Shown: piece after piece, positions 1 to 8,570 of the stretch
Layout: each line of letters begins with the position of its first letter
Position numbering within the stretch: position 1 is the stretch's first letter
Assembly (NCBI RefSeq): GCF_028751195.1
Contig: NZ_CP066784.1
Coordinates: forward strand, 1,674,001 to 1,738,000
DNA: 64,000 nucleotides
DNA from: Alicyclobacillus sp. ALC3
Lineage (GTDB): Bacteria; Bacillota; Bacilli; Alicyclobacillales; Alicyclobacillaceae
Reading direction: 5' to 3'
The notes under the pieces: model-generated
The model's database searches: none
Told to the model about the DNA's origin: nothing
What the model saw: only the letters and a program-made list of their open reading frames with translations
Translations under genes and position numbers: made by a program

Positions 1-173
1 ATTCTAGATACGACCCACAGCCCGGCGACGGCGGACGCCGAGTGAGTTTGGTTCAAAACAAACACGTTAATGGCGACTAAATAGATAAAATCCCCGATGG
101 CGGAGATACCGACACCAGACACGAAAACAGTTGTCCAAATAGTAGTCCTGAATCGGGAGCTTCTCTCAGCCAT
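1..173 (-). CDS. MFS transporter, N-terminal part (runs off the left edge)
   Basis: This is the first 57 codons of a membrane transporter whose remainder lies beyond base 1. The ATG at 173 has a GAGGTG ribosome binding site about 6 bases upstream. The protein begins MAERSSRFRTTIWT and continues into a hydrophobic first helix (VFVSGVGISAIGDFIYLVAI), followed by a loop and the start of a second helix with an AGLWVVSR segment. An N-terminal helix with a GD motif followed by a short loop is typical of the 12-helix major facilitator proteins of the multidrug or enterobactin exporter type. The substrate cannot be told from this fragment. No other gene shares its strand nearby. Confidence 0.65.
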   Translation of the reverse strand, partial: MAERSSRFRTTIWTTVFVSGVGISAIGDFIYLVAINVFVLNQTHSASAVAGLWVVSR

Positions 174-617
174 TCATACACCTCACCACATTGGCAGCTT
201 CCACTCAGAGAGGCGTAGTTGCATGTTGTAGATTTGCCGCCCTAATCATCATTGCTTCTCCCCCTTGGCTTAGATACCTGCTAAAATCCGTTCGGCAACC
301 TCATCGATAGTCAGTATATTAGTGTCTATGAATTTAGTACAAATCCAACTGACAGGCTTGTCCAGGTGACACTGAGTGCCTCGTGGGGGTATCTACGCCT
401 GCGCGGCATAAAGGAAAATGACTGGCACTCTCGAATCCAAGAGGCAAAATAGTGAGCACGGCGCGTTTGATAAATTGCCAATATTCAAAATGGCTATTAT
501 TGAAGAAACTGGACGGCTATGTGATATGATAAAAGAGGAGACTCGGAATCTCGTCGTAAGACGGGACATGAAATTGGGGGGCGACGTGAGTTCGTCCTAC
601 TTTGAGGAGTTACCGTC
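174..617. other. Intergenic region between divergent genes, no clear gene
   Basis: This stretch separates the leftward MFS gene from the rightward GGDEF gene and must hold both promoters. I see no convincing pair of -35 and -10 boxes. An open frame starts at 418 but runs 169 bases into the GGDEF gene in another frame and has only a weak AAGGAA upstream, so I do not call it. The region is more AT-rich than the surrounding coding DNA. Confidence 0.4.
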
Positions 618-1568
618 ATGGACCGCCTTGATTTACTTCTCTCTGCCTCAAGACAATGGACAACACTTGCGCGTGGGTCACACGTCGCACAGGCAGCTAT
701 TCAATTTCTCCGGGAGCACTTTGAGATCGATGCAGGTTTCTTCATCTTCGAACGCCGGCCACGACAGAACGGGATCGACTACCTAAAAAGCCGAAAGCGC
801 ATGTTCTACCAATGGGGCCTTGAAGCATCCGACGACGAGATTCGCTACGCGATTCGCGGGTCCAAGCACTTCACGGAGTATATTCACAGCCGCGCTTGGT
901 ACAGCACTAACGAATTGCCGCCTGCTTGGGCTGATATTGTCCAGAACAGCGGCATTATGCAGGCCGGTCTTTGGGCCGTTCACTTTGACGACGCACCAGT
1001 TGGAGTGTTTGCGCTTGGCAGGCGAACAATATCGCCAGATGACAGCAAGGAACTCTCCCGATGCATGGAACTGATCTCGGTGTTTTTGGAAATGGTGCTT
1101 CAGCGCCGGGTGGCAGAAGGATTGAGTGTTCATGATCCTTTGACGGGCCTTTTCAACCGACGTGGATTTCTCACCCAGTTTGATGAAATCGTTAGCGCAC
1201 ACGATGATTCTCTGACGCTGTGTGTCTTGGATGTCGACCGGTTTAAATTAGTAAACGACCAGAGTGGGCACCAAGCGGGAGATGACCTCTTGATGAAAGC
1301 CGGTGACATCCTGTCTCGGCACACAAAAGAGTGCGGTGGGATTTGCGCGCGCTTTGGCGGGGATGAGTTCGTCATTCTGACTCGCAGCGGCAGTCTCGAT
1401 GTCGACGCAACTGCTGAGGCAGCATGCGGCTGGTTCCTTGACGAGGGCATTCCCATGAGCGTCGGGTGCGCAGTCATCGGCATCGACGGTTACGACTTTG
1501 ACAGTTGCTACTACGTCGCGGACAAGCGACTGTACGAGATGAAAATCGCACATACACGCTCGAATTAG
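618..1568 (+). CDS. GAF-GGDEF diguanylate cyclase
   Basis: The protein (316 aa) probably makes the second messenger cyclic di-GMP from two GTP. Residues 1-160 form a GAF-like sensory region with no membrane helix, so the enzyme should be cytosolic. Residues 170-310 form the GGDEF domain: it opens with HDPLTGLFNRRGF (172-184) and carries an intact GGDEF signature at 247-251 inside ARFGGDEFVIL. The usual product-inhibition I-site (RxxD a few residues before GGDEF) is absent; TKEC and neighbours stand there. The ATG at 618 follows GAGGAG at 604-609 with good spacing. The next gene starts 15 bases after its stop, so the two may be cotranscribed. Ligand of the GAF part is unknown. Confidence 0.85.
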   Translation: MDRLDLLLSASRQWTTLARGSHVAQAAIQFLREHFEIDAGFFIFERRPRQNGIDYLKSRKRMFYQWGLEASDDEIRYAIRGSKHFTEYIHSRAWYSTNELPPAWADIVQNSGIMQAGLWAVHFDDAPVGVFALGRRTISPDDSKELSRCMELISVFLEMVLQRRVAEGLSVHDPLTGLFNRRGFLTQFDEIVSAHDDSLTLCVLDVDRFKLVNDQSGHQAGDDLLMKAGDILSRHTKECGGICARFGGDEFVILTRSGSLDVDATAEAACGWFLDEGIPMSVGCAVIGIDGYDFDSCYYVADKRLYEMKIAHTRSN

Positions 1569-1583
1569 AAAGGGGGACTTGCT

Positions 1584-2087
1584 GTGTCCGACCGGGCGGG
1601 CCAATCCAATCACGCCACACGTGCGCAAGGCGTATATGCCACGGTCACCGACGTCCTCGACACCGTCGCAAGCTTTGACGGTCGCTTCTCATTCACCCCG
1701 GTCAACCCCGCTGGCCACGGCACGCTCAGCTTCGCAGCCCGCGACCAAGGTCTCGAGCTCGCCGTCGACGTCACCTACAATGCAGAGGTCGATCACGTAC
1801 GTGTCACGCTGACACACGTTGACCCTGCCCGCCCTGCGGCGGCTCTCATCAGTACGGCTGGTGCCACAAGCGCAAAGAGCCGCGTTGCGCCTGAGACGGC
1901 CCCAGTTGACGATGTCTCAACCACAGCCATTCCGGACGACGACGCGACTTCCACCTCTATCGTCGCCTACGAAGGATTGCTGTCGGCGACCGCGATTTAC
2001 TATCAGCTCGGCGCAGCGCTCGCGAAGTGGTACGGCGAAGTCGTGCGCAGGCAGTTTGGCCCCACCGTCGGCGAAAACGAGGGTTAG
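1584..2087 (+). CDS. Hypothetical protein downstream of GGDEF gene
   Basis: I do not recognise this 167-aa protein. It starts at a GTG (1584) preceded by AAAGGGGG, 15 bases after the GGDEF stop, and its gene is followed by a strong terminator. The N-terminal 75 residues are predicted mixed alpha/beta with repeated hydrophobic-polar alternation (GTLSFAARDQGLELAVDVTY), the middle (about 90-125) is a Ser/Thr/Asp-rich linker, and the end is helical (AYEGLLSATAIYYQLGAALAKWYGEVVRRQFG). There is no signal peptide or membrane helix. The close coupling to the diguanylate cyclase suggests, but does not prove, a functional link such as a partner or effector. Confidence 0.6.
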   Translation: MSDRAGQSNHATRAQGVYATVTDVLDTVASFDGRFSFTPVNPAGHGTLSFAARDQGLELAVDVTYNAEVDHVRVTLTHVDPARPAAALISTAGATSAKSRVAPETAPVDDVSTTAIPDDDATSTSIVAYEGLLSATAIYYQLGAALAKWYGEVVRRQFGPTVGENEG

Positions 2088-2129
2088 CTGGACAACCGCG
2101 GAGCGGCGAAACGAGTGCTGGCTAAGACG

Positions 2130-2159
2130 AAAGCTAGCCCCCAGACGAGGGCTAGCTTT
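2130..2159. terminator. Bidirectional intrinsic terminator
   Basis: A perfect 11-bp stem (AAAGCTAGCCC at 2130-2140 and its complement at 2149-2159) closes an 8-base loop. A T-rich stretch follows on the plus strand (2157-2168), and A residues precede it for the minus strand. It lies between the convergent hypothetical gene (ends 2087) and the NUDIX gene, whose TAG stop (2152-2154) is inside the stem. Confidence 0.85.
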
Positions 2160-2610
2160 TCATTTTTTCCACCAACTGCGCGATCGCATGTCGATCCGGC
2201 GGGTTGAGGTTATCTGGAATGTCGTCGTGCGCAAACCACTTGAGGGCCGAGGTTTCCGTTTCGTCCGCGCGCATCTCGCCGTGAAAGTCCCGTGACGTAA
2301 AGATGACGGCTGCCAAGTAAACCTCGTCCCCGTGCGGGTACACGAAGTGTGTCTGTGGACCTGAGTGCAAACAGAGGACTTGAAGGTCACCCACCGTCAG
2401 ACCAGTCTCCTCGCGGACTTCGCGGCGCGCCGTCTGCTCAAAGGTTTCGCCTAGCTCCATGGCGCCGCCCGTGATGCCCCAACAGCCGTTGTCCGCACGC
2501 AGTTGAAGCAACACGCGGTCCTCACTATCGAGCAATAACACACCTGCGCCGCCCATGATAATTGGGCGTGTGCCAACAACTTTGCGCAAGTCGCTCATGT
2601 AATCCGCCAT
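2152..2610 (-). CDS. NUDIX hydrolase
   Basis: A 152-aa hydrolase of nucleoside diphosphates linked to another moiety. The NUDIX box is complete: GGAMELGE followed after seven residues by REVREETGL, giving the Gx5Ex7REUxEExGU pattern that binds the catalytic Mg2+. The upstream part (IMGGAGVLLLDSEDRVLLQLR) is the usual beta-strand lead-in, and HFVYPHGDEVYLAAVIF resembles members acting on ADP-ribose or dihydroneopterin type substrates, but specificity cannot be assigned. ATG at 2610 has AGAGGTGA upstream. The gene starts 12 bases after the dxs stop and so is probably translated from the dxs transcript; the shared terminator ends the unit. Confidence 0.88.
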   Translation of the reverse strand: MADYMSDLRKVVGTRPIIMGGAGVLLLDSEDRVLLQLRADNGCWGITGGAMELGETFEQTARREVREETGLTVGDLQVLCLHSGPQTHFVYPHGDEVYLAAVIFTSRDFHGEMRADETETSALKWFAHDDIPDNLNPPDRHAIAQLVEKMKS

Positions 2611-2622
2611 CGACTGTCACCT

Positions 2623-4494
2623 CTACACGCTCGCGCTTCGCTTGGGCTGGGTGTCGAGTAACTCGCTGATGTCCCGCACTAGTTCGTCCGTTGTGAGGCC
2701 GACTTCGGCGAGTTGCTCGTTTCGTGAGCCGTGCTCGATAAAGCGGTCCGGCACACCGCGCAGGAGCACCGTTGCGCGAAGGCCTTCGGCCGCCAAGGTC
2801 TCAAGCACTGCTGAGCCCATGCCACCTGCGAGGGAGGCTTCTTCAACGGTGACAAGCGGCAAGCCACGGCGTGCGAGTGAGCAGACTAACTCTGCGTCGA
2901 GTGGCTTTACAAACCGCATGTTGACCACTGTGGCAGCTGTGCCAAAGCGGTTGCGCAACTGGTCTGCGACTTGCTCTGCGAGTTGCACCATCGGGCCGAG
3001 CGCGAGGATGGCGACGTCGCCGCCCGTGCGCACCACTTCGGCCTGGCCAAGCGGGATGGACTGCGGCTCTTTATCCATTGCTACGCCAAGTCCGTCCGAC
3101 TTCGCGTAGCGGACCGCACTCGGTCCGTCGTGGTGAAGTCCAGTCCACAACATGTTGCGCAACTCGTTCTCGTCCTTTGGCATCATCACGGTCATATTCG
3201 GAACCGTGCGCAGGTAGGCGAGGTCGAACATGCCTTGGTGCGTCTCGCCGTCAGGTCCGACAAAACCGGCGCGATCGATCGCGAACATCACCGGCAGGTT
3301 CTGAATACACACGTCGTGGATGACTTGGTCATACGCGCGCTGCAGGAACGTCGAGTAAACCGCGAACACGGGCCGTTTGCCTGCAGTGGCGAGCCCAGCG
3401 CAGAAAGTGGCGGCGTGTTGTTCCGCAATTCCGACGTCAAACGTCCGGTGCGGAAACACGTCCGCAAACTTGTTCAGTCCCGTACCGGATGGCATTGCCG
3501 CCGTCACCGCAACGATGCGCGGGTCCTTCTTCGCGAATTCAATCAGTGTCTTTGCGAACACTTCAGTGTATCCGGGCACGTCTTTCTTCTTCGCCGTAGA
3601 CGGCCAGGCGTGGAACTTGTCTGGCGCCTCCTCAGCTGAGGCGTAGCCTTTGCCCTTTGCCGTCACCACGTGCAGCAGGATGGGTCCGTGTACGCGCTTG
3701 ATGTCCTCGAGGATGTGAACGAGCTGCGGTAAGTCATGGCCGTCAATCGGACCAAAGTACTTGAACCCGAACGCCTCAAACAGCTGCCCAGCGATGACGA
3801 GGCTGCGCAATGAGTCTTTGACGCGCTCGAGCGCTCGCGTCAGACGCGGACCCACACCGGGCATACGTTTGACCAGTTGTTCGACCTCGGTCTTCGCGCG
3901 CGAATAGGTCGGATCAGCCCGAACCTTGGTCAGGTACCTCGAAAGTGCGCCGACGTTCGGCGCGATCGACATCTCGTTGTCATTCAGGACCACGGTCAAG
4001 TCCGTGCCGATATCACCCGCGTGGTTGAGTGCCTCCATCGCCATGCCACCAGTTAGGGCGCCGTCTCCGATCACGCAGACGACCTGGTGCCTCTCCTGGT
4101 TCAAGTCGCGCGCAACGGCCATACCGAGCGCAGCCGAGATGGATGTGCTCGCGTGGCCGGTGCCAAACTGGTCATGTTCGCTTTCGTTTCGCTTCGGAAA
4201 TCCTGCCAGACCGCCATGCTTGCGCAGAGCCGCGAAGTCGTCGCGGCGGCCGGTCAACACTTTATGCACATAGGCCTGGTGCCCAACGTCCCAGACCAAT
4301 TTGTCAGTCGGGCTGTCGTAGACCTTGTGCAACGCAAGAGTCAGTTCAACGACGCCGAGGTTAGCCCCAAAGTGACCTCCCGTCTTCGACACCGATTCGA
4401 CGAGAAAGTCGCGGATCTCCACCGCCAACTGCTCCAGTTGTTCTGTTGTGAAGTTCTTCAGGTCACCCGGGTTGTTTACACGCTCTAGCAGCAC
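2623..4494 (-). CDS. dxs: 1-deoxy-D-xylulose-5-phosphate synthase
   Basis: This 623-aa enzyme condenses pyruvate and glyceraldehyde 3-phosphate with loss of CO2 to DXP, the first step of the MEP isoprenoid pathway. It uses thiamine diphosphate and Mg2+. The N-terminal domain has the early KTGGHFGANLGVVELTLALH segment and the TPP-binding CVIGDGALTGGMAMEALNHAG-type region (the GDG...N motif). The middle domain has DVGIAEQHAATFCAGLA with the catalytic Glu, and the C-terminal transketolase-like domain ends in RGVPDRFIEHG. Length matches the family. Start is GTG at 4494 after AGGTGAGGTG. The NUDIX gene follows at once; fni, acting later in isoprenoid synthesis, lies just upstream on the same strand. 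Confidence 0.96.
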   Translation of the reverse strand: MLLERVNNPGDLKNFTTEQLEQLAVEIRDFLVESVSKTGGHFGANLGVVELTLALHKVYDSPTDKLVWDVGHQAYVHKVLTGRRDDFAALRKHGGLAGFPKRNESEHDQFGTGHASTSISAALGMAVARDLNQERHQVVCVIGDGALTGGMAMEALNHAGDIGTDLTVVLNDNEMSIAPNVGALSRYLTKVRADPTYSRAKTEVEQLVKRMPGVGPRLTRALERVKDSLRSLVIAGQLFEAFGFKYFGPIDGHDLPQLVHILEDIKRVHGPILLHVVTAKGKGYASAEEAPDKFHAWPSTAKKKDVPGYTEVFAKTLIEFAKKDPRIVAVTAAMPSGTGLNKFADVFPHRTFDVGIAEQHAATFCAGLATAGKRPVFAVYSTFLQRAYDQVIHDVCIQNLPVMFAIDRAGFVGPDGETHQGMFDLAYLRTVPNMTVMMPKDENELRNMLWTGLHHDGPSAVRYAKSDGLGVAMDKEPQSIPLGQAEVVRTGGDVAILALGPMVQLAEQVADQLRNRFGTAATVVNMRFVKPLDAELVCSLARRGLPLVTVEEASLAGGMGSAVLETLAAEGLRATVLLRGVPDRFIEHGSRNEQLAEVGLTTDELVRDISELLDTQPKRSASV

Positions 4495-4647
4495 AGGTGC
4501 AACACCTCACCTTGCCAATTTAGGGTCATCGTGATAGGACGCAGGTGCGCCCCTTACTTCACAGACGCTACGACTCGACTGTCGGTTCACGTCCGGTCAG
4601 TGTGCTGATAGGGTACCACGTTTGCGCAGTTTTAGCTCGTACGGGTA

Positions 4648-5772
4648 TCATCGCAGCCGGAAACCCATGTGTGTATCGCTGTGTAAGTGCTCGTCGCGAC
4701 CCCCGACTTCACTGACAAATGCCGCCATCCCGCGCGCCATCAGCCAGTCCCGAACGCCGCCGCTCATCACCACCGGCCGCTTGCGCAGGTCGCCCCAGGT
4801 ACGGCTGCCCGTGAGCACGAGCAGTTTACGCAGCGTGTCGTGCAGGTGTTCGATGAACGCGGCCACCGCCGCTTCGCCGTCCGGTCGACTGACGAGGCGC
4901 AACAGCGGCGCAGCGATGCCGACTGCAGACGCACCAAGCGCAACAGCCTTGGCGATGTCGTGTCCCGAGCGGATGCCGCCGGACGCCACCACATCGACCT
5001 TCTTTCCCACCGCCTGGACAACTTCGCACAGCGCGGCCGGAGTCGGGATGCCCCAGTCCTGCCAATCGTCGTCGAGTGCCGCGCCTTGCCGCCACGCCTC
5101 GACGGCCATGAAATTAGTGCCGCCGCGACCGCCGACGTCAATCGCCGACACGCCGGCCTGCACAAACCGGAGCGCTTCCGGCGCAGCAACCCCCTGCCCT
5201 ACTTCCTTCGCGATGAGCGGGACATCAACTTGCCGCACCGTCTCTGCGAGGCGGTCAAGCGCGCCGTGAAAAGCGCGATCACCTTCCGTCATAAACATCT
5301 CCTGCGCCACGTTCCAGTGAACCTGCAGCAGGTCGGCGTGCAGCAACTCGACGGCGGCAAGCGCCGTCTCTGTGGGGGCGCTCATGCCGACATTCGCGAT
5401 GACGGCGCCTTCCGGGTGCTCGTCCCGCACGACTGTATAGGTATGTTCCCACGTGGCATCCCGAACGGCGGCGGTCTCCGAGCCGACTGCCATCGCCAAG
5501 CCGTACTTGCGAGCAAGCCGTGCCAACCGCTGGTTGACCACGAGCGCCTCCTCTGTTCCGCCTGTCATTGCATTAATCACGATGGGGGACGCGAGCTTCA
5601 CTCCGCACAGCGTCGTCGCGAGCGAAACGTCCTCCACATCGACTTCCGGCGCACAGTTGGGCAGCAACTTGACGTCCTGAAACCACGACGCCTCTGGCAC
5701 ATCGCCGAGTGTTCGAACAGCTTCCATATGTTCAGCCTTGCGGCGTGATCGAAGATTGGATTCCTCCACCAT
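4648..5772 (-). CDS. fni: Type 2 isopentenyl-diphosphate delta-isomerase
   Basis: This FMN and NADPH-dependent enzyme (374 aa) interconverts isopentenyl and dimethylallyl diphosphate. It is a TIM barrel. Visible family motifs are RSRRKAEHM near the N-terminus, INAMTGGTE, the LQVHWN segment followed by MFMTEGDR (usually QxHLN...MPEGDR), AKEVGQGV, and the phosphate-binding IDVGGRGGTNF. The frame is open 14 codons further to 5814, but that start has no ribosome binding site. ATG at 5772 (or the TTG one codon earlier) is preceded by AAGAGGAGG and gives the N-terminus normal for the family. It lies 153 bases upstream of dxs on the same strand, which places two isoprenoid genes together. Confidence 0.93.
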   Translation of the reverse strand: MVEESNLRSRRKAEHMEAVRTLGDVPEASWFQDVKLLPNCAPEVDVEDVSLATTLCGVKLASPIVINAMTGGTEEALVVNQRLARLARKYGLAMAVGSETAAVRDATWEHTYTVVRDEHPEGAVIANVGMSAPTETALAAVELLHADLLQVHWNVAQEMFMTEGDRAFHGALDRLAETVRQVDVPLIAKEVGQGVAAPEALRFVQAGVSAIDVGGRGGTNFMAVEAWRQGAALDDDWQDWGIPTPAALCEVVQAVGKKVDVVASGGIRSGHDIAKAVALGASAVGIAAPLLRLVSRPDGEAAVAAFIEHLHDTLRKLLVLTGSRTWGDLRKRPVVMSGGVRDWLMARGMAAFVSEVGGRDEHLHSDTHMGFRLR

Positions 5773-6305
5773 CAAAAGCACGTCCTCCTCTTGGCCTTGA
5801 GAGCGCGTGTCCATATTAGGCTACGTCAGGGGCTGGCAGGAGTCAACGTGAGTTCGATGCCGGAAAACCAAATCGGGGATGCGGGGGCCCCTTGGAACCC
5901 CTTGGGCCGGTCGGCAACACACCTGCCAATCAACGCGGCGCTGCGTTCCTTAAGCTGCCACCTAGTTGGAATCGGATTGTCGTGGCAGACAGTTCGCCTA
6001 CGCGGAATTAATGCTCACCAGTCGAATTCACACAGACTGAGGTGAAGCTGAAGTCCCTGTTTCAAGACGCAACGCCGGTTAGGGCCGCCATACCCGCCTC
6101 AGGGAGTAGCTCCAGTGGCGCCGGGACCTACATTGAGCCAGTTGTGGTGGAGTTGACGTCGGGTAGTCGGAAAACGACCATTTGGTTGTTGAGGAGCCAT
6201 TCCGTGGGGGCCCAGGCGCTTGTAGATGGCTTTTTGACACCTACGGCTGCTCACACTCCTACTACGTTTCATTTTGACAACTAGCGGGAAGGACTGCATT
6301 GGCTG

Positions 6306-6704
6306 TAGGTGTCATTCTGACACCTACAGCACATCCTCTCTCGCGCTAAGTGTCATTTTGACACCTACAGCGCATCCTCTCTCGCGCTAAGTGTCATTTT
6401 GACACCTACAGCACATCCGCCCTCGCGCTAAGTGTCATTTTGACACCTACAGCGCATCCGCCCTCGCGCTAAGTGTCATTTTGACACCTACAGCACATCC
6501 GCCCTCGCGCTAGGTGTCATTTTGACACCTACGGCACATCCGCCCTCGCGCTAGGTGTCATTTTGACACCTACGGCACATCCGCCCTCGCGCTAGGTGTC
6601 ATTTTGACACCTACAGCACATCCGCCCTCGCGCTAGGTGTCATTTTGACACCTACAGCACATCCGCCCTCGCGTTAGGTGTCATTTTGACACCTACAGCA
6701 CATG
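6306..6704. repeat. Array A: ten 41-bp repeats with a hairpin core
   Basis: Ten near-identical units of exactly 41 bp begin at 6306, 6347 and so on to 6675. Each holds an inverted repeat with 9-base arms TAGGTGTCA and TGACACCTA around TTT, then a 20-base spacer such as CAGCACATCCGCCCTCGCGC. Changes between units hit one arm or the spacer (TAAGTGTCA in units 2-5, CAGCGCATCC, CTCTCTCG). Degenerate copies flank the array near 6234-6245 and 6718-6740. It lies between the end of the CDF gene and the start of fni. The rest of 5773-6913 holds no convincing gene. Spacers are not unique, so this is not CRISPR. Confidence 0.95.
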
Positions 6705-6913
6705 CAGTCCGTAGATAGATGGCATTTTGACACCTGCAGTCCCACCCATGCCTAGCGCTGTGACAGCGTGAATTTTGCGTCGAAGGCAGAGGAAAGTCGC
6801 GGCGTGGACCAACGCGATCCCGTTGATATTCGGCTAAGGAAATGTGTGGCTACCTTGTGGCTAGGTGTGCGTGCAGACAGTTCCCGCTGCCCGCTGAAAA
6901 CCTAGTGCGCGTG

Positions 6914-8050
6914 CTAGTCCGCGTGTGCGCGCTCCGTGCCAGCGCAGAGTTCCGAGTCGCCGTGCGGGTGAGCGTCATCCTCCGTCTGAATCGTGACGTG
7001 GCCAATCCCCATCCGCACCAGGCGATTTTCCATCTCGCGGAGCACGCACTGACTCTCACGAACCGTCATCTCGCCACTCACGACAATGTGACAAGACAGC
7101 GCATTGACCCCGCTTGTGATGCTCCAGATGTGTACGTCGTGCACATCCACTACCCCGTCGATCGACTTAACGGCTGCGACGACCGCGCGAAAGTCGATGT
7201 CTTTCGGAGTGCCTTCCATGAGGATCCCGATTGTCTGCCGCACAATCCTCGTCGCCCCAAACGCGATCAGCACCGCGATGAGCACGCTCAGAATTGGGTC
7301 GACCACGTACCAGTGGGTCAGCAGCATGATGACGCCGCCGACGATCACGCCAGCTGACGCGGCCGCATCACCGAGCATGTGGAGGACTGCGCTTTTGACG
7401 TTCAGGTCGTGATGGCCGCGCATACCAAGCCCCATATACAGGTTGACGGCCAGTCCGACGCCAGCGCTGACAAGCATCCAGCCTGGCGCGACGTGCTCAG
7501 GGTGGAGAAAGCGGTGGTAGGCTTCCCACAGGATAAACAGTGTAACGAGAATCAGCGTGACAGCGTTCGCGAGCGCCGCCAAGATGCCGGAACGGTAGTA
7601 GCCGAACGTCATGCCTTGGTCCGACGGTTTTTCCGCTTGCCGCAGCGCGTACCAGGCGAGGCCGAGCGCGGCGATGTCAGTCAGCACGTGACCCGCATCA
7701 GACAGCAGGGCCAGGCTGTGGGACAGAAGGCCGCCGGCGATTTCTACGACGAAGATGAGCAACGTAAGAAAAAACGCTGTGCGCATACGGCCCGCCGGTG
7801 CATGGGTGTGAAACACACCACCGTGGTCATGGTCATGGTCATGGTCATGGTCATGGTCATGGTCATGGTCATGGTCATGGTCATGGTCATGGTCATGGTC
7901 ATGGCCGTGGCCGTGGCCGTGGCCATGATGATGGTCCGCACGGTGGTCGTGGCCGGCCTGCTGCCCATCGGCGTGATCCGCCTGATTCCCACGGGAGCAG
8001 TCGGGCGTGGCGCGGTCGGGCGTGGCGCGGTCGGGCGTTAGGGTGCTCAT
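6914..8050 (-). CDS. czcD: Cation diffusion facilitator, CzcD-like zinc/cadmium/cobalt exporter
   Basis: A 378-aa metal/proton antiporter of the inner membrane. Residues 1-85 are cytoplasmic and extremely His-rich: HHHGHGHGHGHDHDHD and further HD pairs, encoded by a hexamer repeat. Six membrane helices follow. The first starts at RMRTAFFLTLLIFVVEIAGG, the second carries the metal-site LLSDAGHVLTD, and the fifth LHMLGDAAASAGV (the HxxxD pairs of site A). The C-terminal cytoplasmic domain contains VVDVHDVHIWSITSG, the standard CDF dimer domain. The start overlaps the stop of the ArsR-type gene as ATGA, so the repressor and the exporter are translationally coupled. Metal choice is inferred from family and partner. 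Confidence 0.93.
   Translation of the reverse strand: MSTLTPDRATPDRATPDCSRGNQADHADGQQAGHDHRADHHHGHGHGHGHDHDHDHDHDHDHDHDHDHDHDHDHDHGGVFHTHAPAGRMRTAFFLTLLIFVVEIAGGLLSHSLALLSDAGHVLTDIAALGLAWYALRQAEKPSDQGMTFGYYRSGILAALANAVTLILVTLFILWEAYHRFLHPEHVAPGWMLVSAGVGLAVNLYMGLGMRGHHDLNVKSAVLHMLGDAAASAGVIVGGVIMLLTHWYVVDPILSVLIAVLIAFGATRIVRQTIGILMEGTPKDIDFRAVVAAVKSIDGVVDVHDVHIWSITSGVNALSCHIVVSGEMTVRESQCVLREMENRLVRMGIGHVTIQTEDDAHPHGDSELCAGTERAHAD
7823..7928. repeat. CATGGT hexamer repeat inside the CDF gene
   Basis: About 17 copies of a 6-bp unit (CATGGT, changing to GGCCGT at one end) encode the alternating His-Asp and His-Gly run in the exporter's N-terminal tail. Unit length keeps the frame, so slippage would change the number of metal-binding pairs without breaking the gene. 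Confidence 0.95.
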
Positions 8051-8487
8051 GGAACATTCCTCCCGGCTTCGGCTTGCCGCCCGGTCGCGGACTGGACAGT
8101 GTGGGCGACGTGATCAATCCCCATCCGAAGCAGACCAACAACGTGCGCGTCATCGCAGGTGTAGTAGACGGTATTGCCTTCGCGCCGATTTTTCACAATG
8201 TGCATCATCCGCAGCGTGCGCAACTGGTGCGAAACGGCCGACTGCGTCATGCCGAGAATGGCTGCCAAGTCGCAGACGCAGAGTTCACGCTGAATCAGGT
8301 TACTGAGCATCCGGATACGGGTCGGATCGGCAAGCGCCTTAAACGATTCGGCAAGGCTTTGCACCTCCGTTTCGCTGAGCTGTTCCTGCGTCACCTCACC
8401 CACGGCTTCGTCGTGGACAAGGGAAACCGAACACTGGTCAACATCATTTATAGAAGTGGAAGTGAGCATCTGCTCTGGGTCCGCCAT
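8047..8487 (-). CDS. ArsR/SmtB-family metal-sensing repressor, CadC-like
   Basis: A 146-aa winged-helix repressor. The core reads LADPTRIRMLSNL, then ELCVCDLAAIL, then the recognition helix MTQSAVSHQLRTLR, then the wing region VKNRREGNTVYYTCDD. The Cys pair in ELCVCD is the alpha-3 metal site of CadC-type sensors, and a further Cys in the N-terminal arm (VDQCSVS) could complete a thiolate site for Cd, Pb or Zn. The frame extends to 8514, but that ATG lies inside the operator; ATG at 8487 follows GGGGGCG and is preferred. It overlaps the exporter gene by ATGA and should repress both until metal binds. Confidence 0.9.
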   Translation of the reverse strand: MADPEQMLTSTSINDVDQCSVSLVHDEAVGEVTQEQLSETEVQSLAESFKALADPTRIRMLSNLIQRELCVCDLAAILGMTQSAVSHQLRTLRMMHIVKNRREGNTVYYTCDDAHVVGLLRMGIDHVAHTVQSATGRQAEAGRNVP

Positions 8488-8504
8488 CGTTATCGCCCCC
8501 AAGA

Positions 8505-8534
8505 ATATGAACATGTATTCATATAGACAGTATA
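8505..8534 (-). promoter_or_regulatory. Operator and -10 box of the arsR-czcD operon
   Basis: An inverted repeat with arms ATATGAA and TTCATAT separated by six bases occupies 8505-8524. This matches the SmtB/CzrA/CadC operator type. On the minus strand a TATACT -10 box (8529-8534) sits immediately upstream, so a bound repressor would cover the transcription start. No good -35 box is visible. Confidence 0.7.
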
Positions 8535-8570
8535 GCGAACACCGCGCGAAAGTGACACGGTCGAATTACG

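Noticed and set aside
418..786. Open frame of 122 codons before and over the GGDEF gene
   Set aside because: It overlaps the well-supported GGDEF start by 169 bases in another frame, has only a weak AAGGAA site, and its product looks like no protein family.
6042..6284. 80-codon frame upstream of array A
   Set aside because: No ribosome binding site, runs into the repeat array, and the composition is unlike the neighbouring genes.
7379..8041. Plus-strand frame antisense to the CDF gene
   Set aside because: It is a shadow of the hexamer repeat and the CDF coding sequence; the CDF protein has full family motifs.
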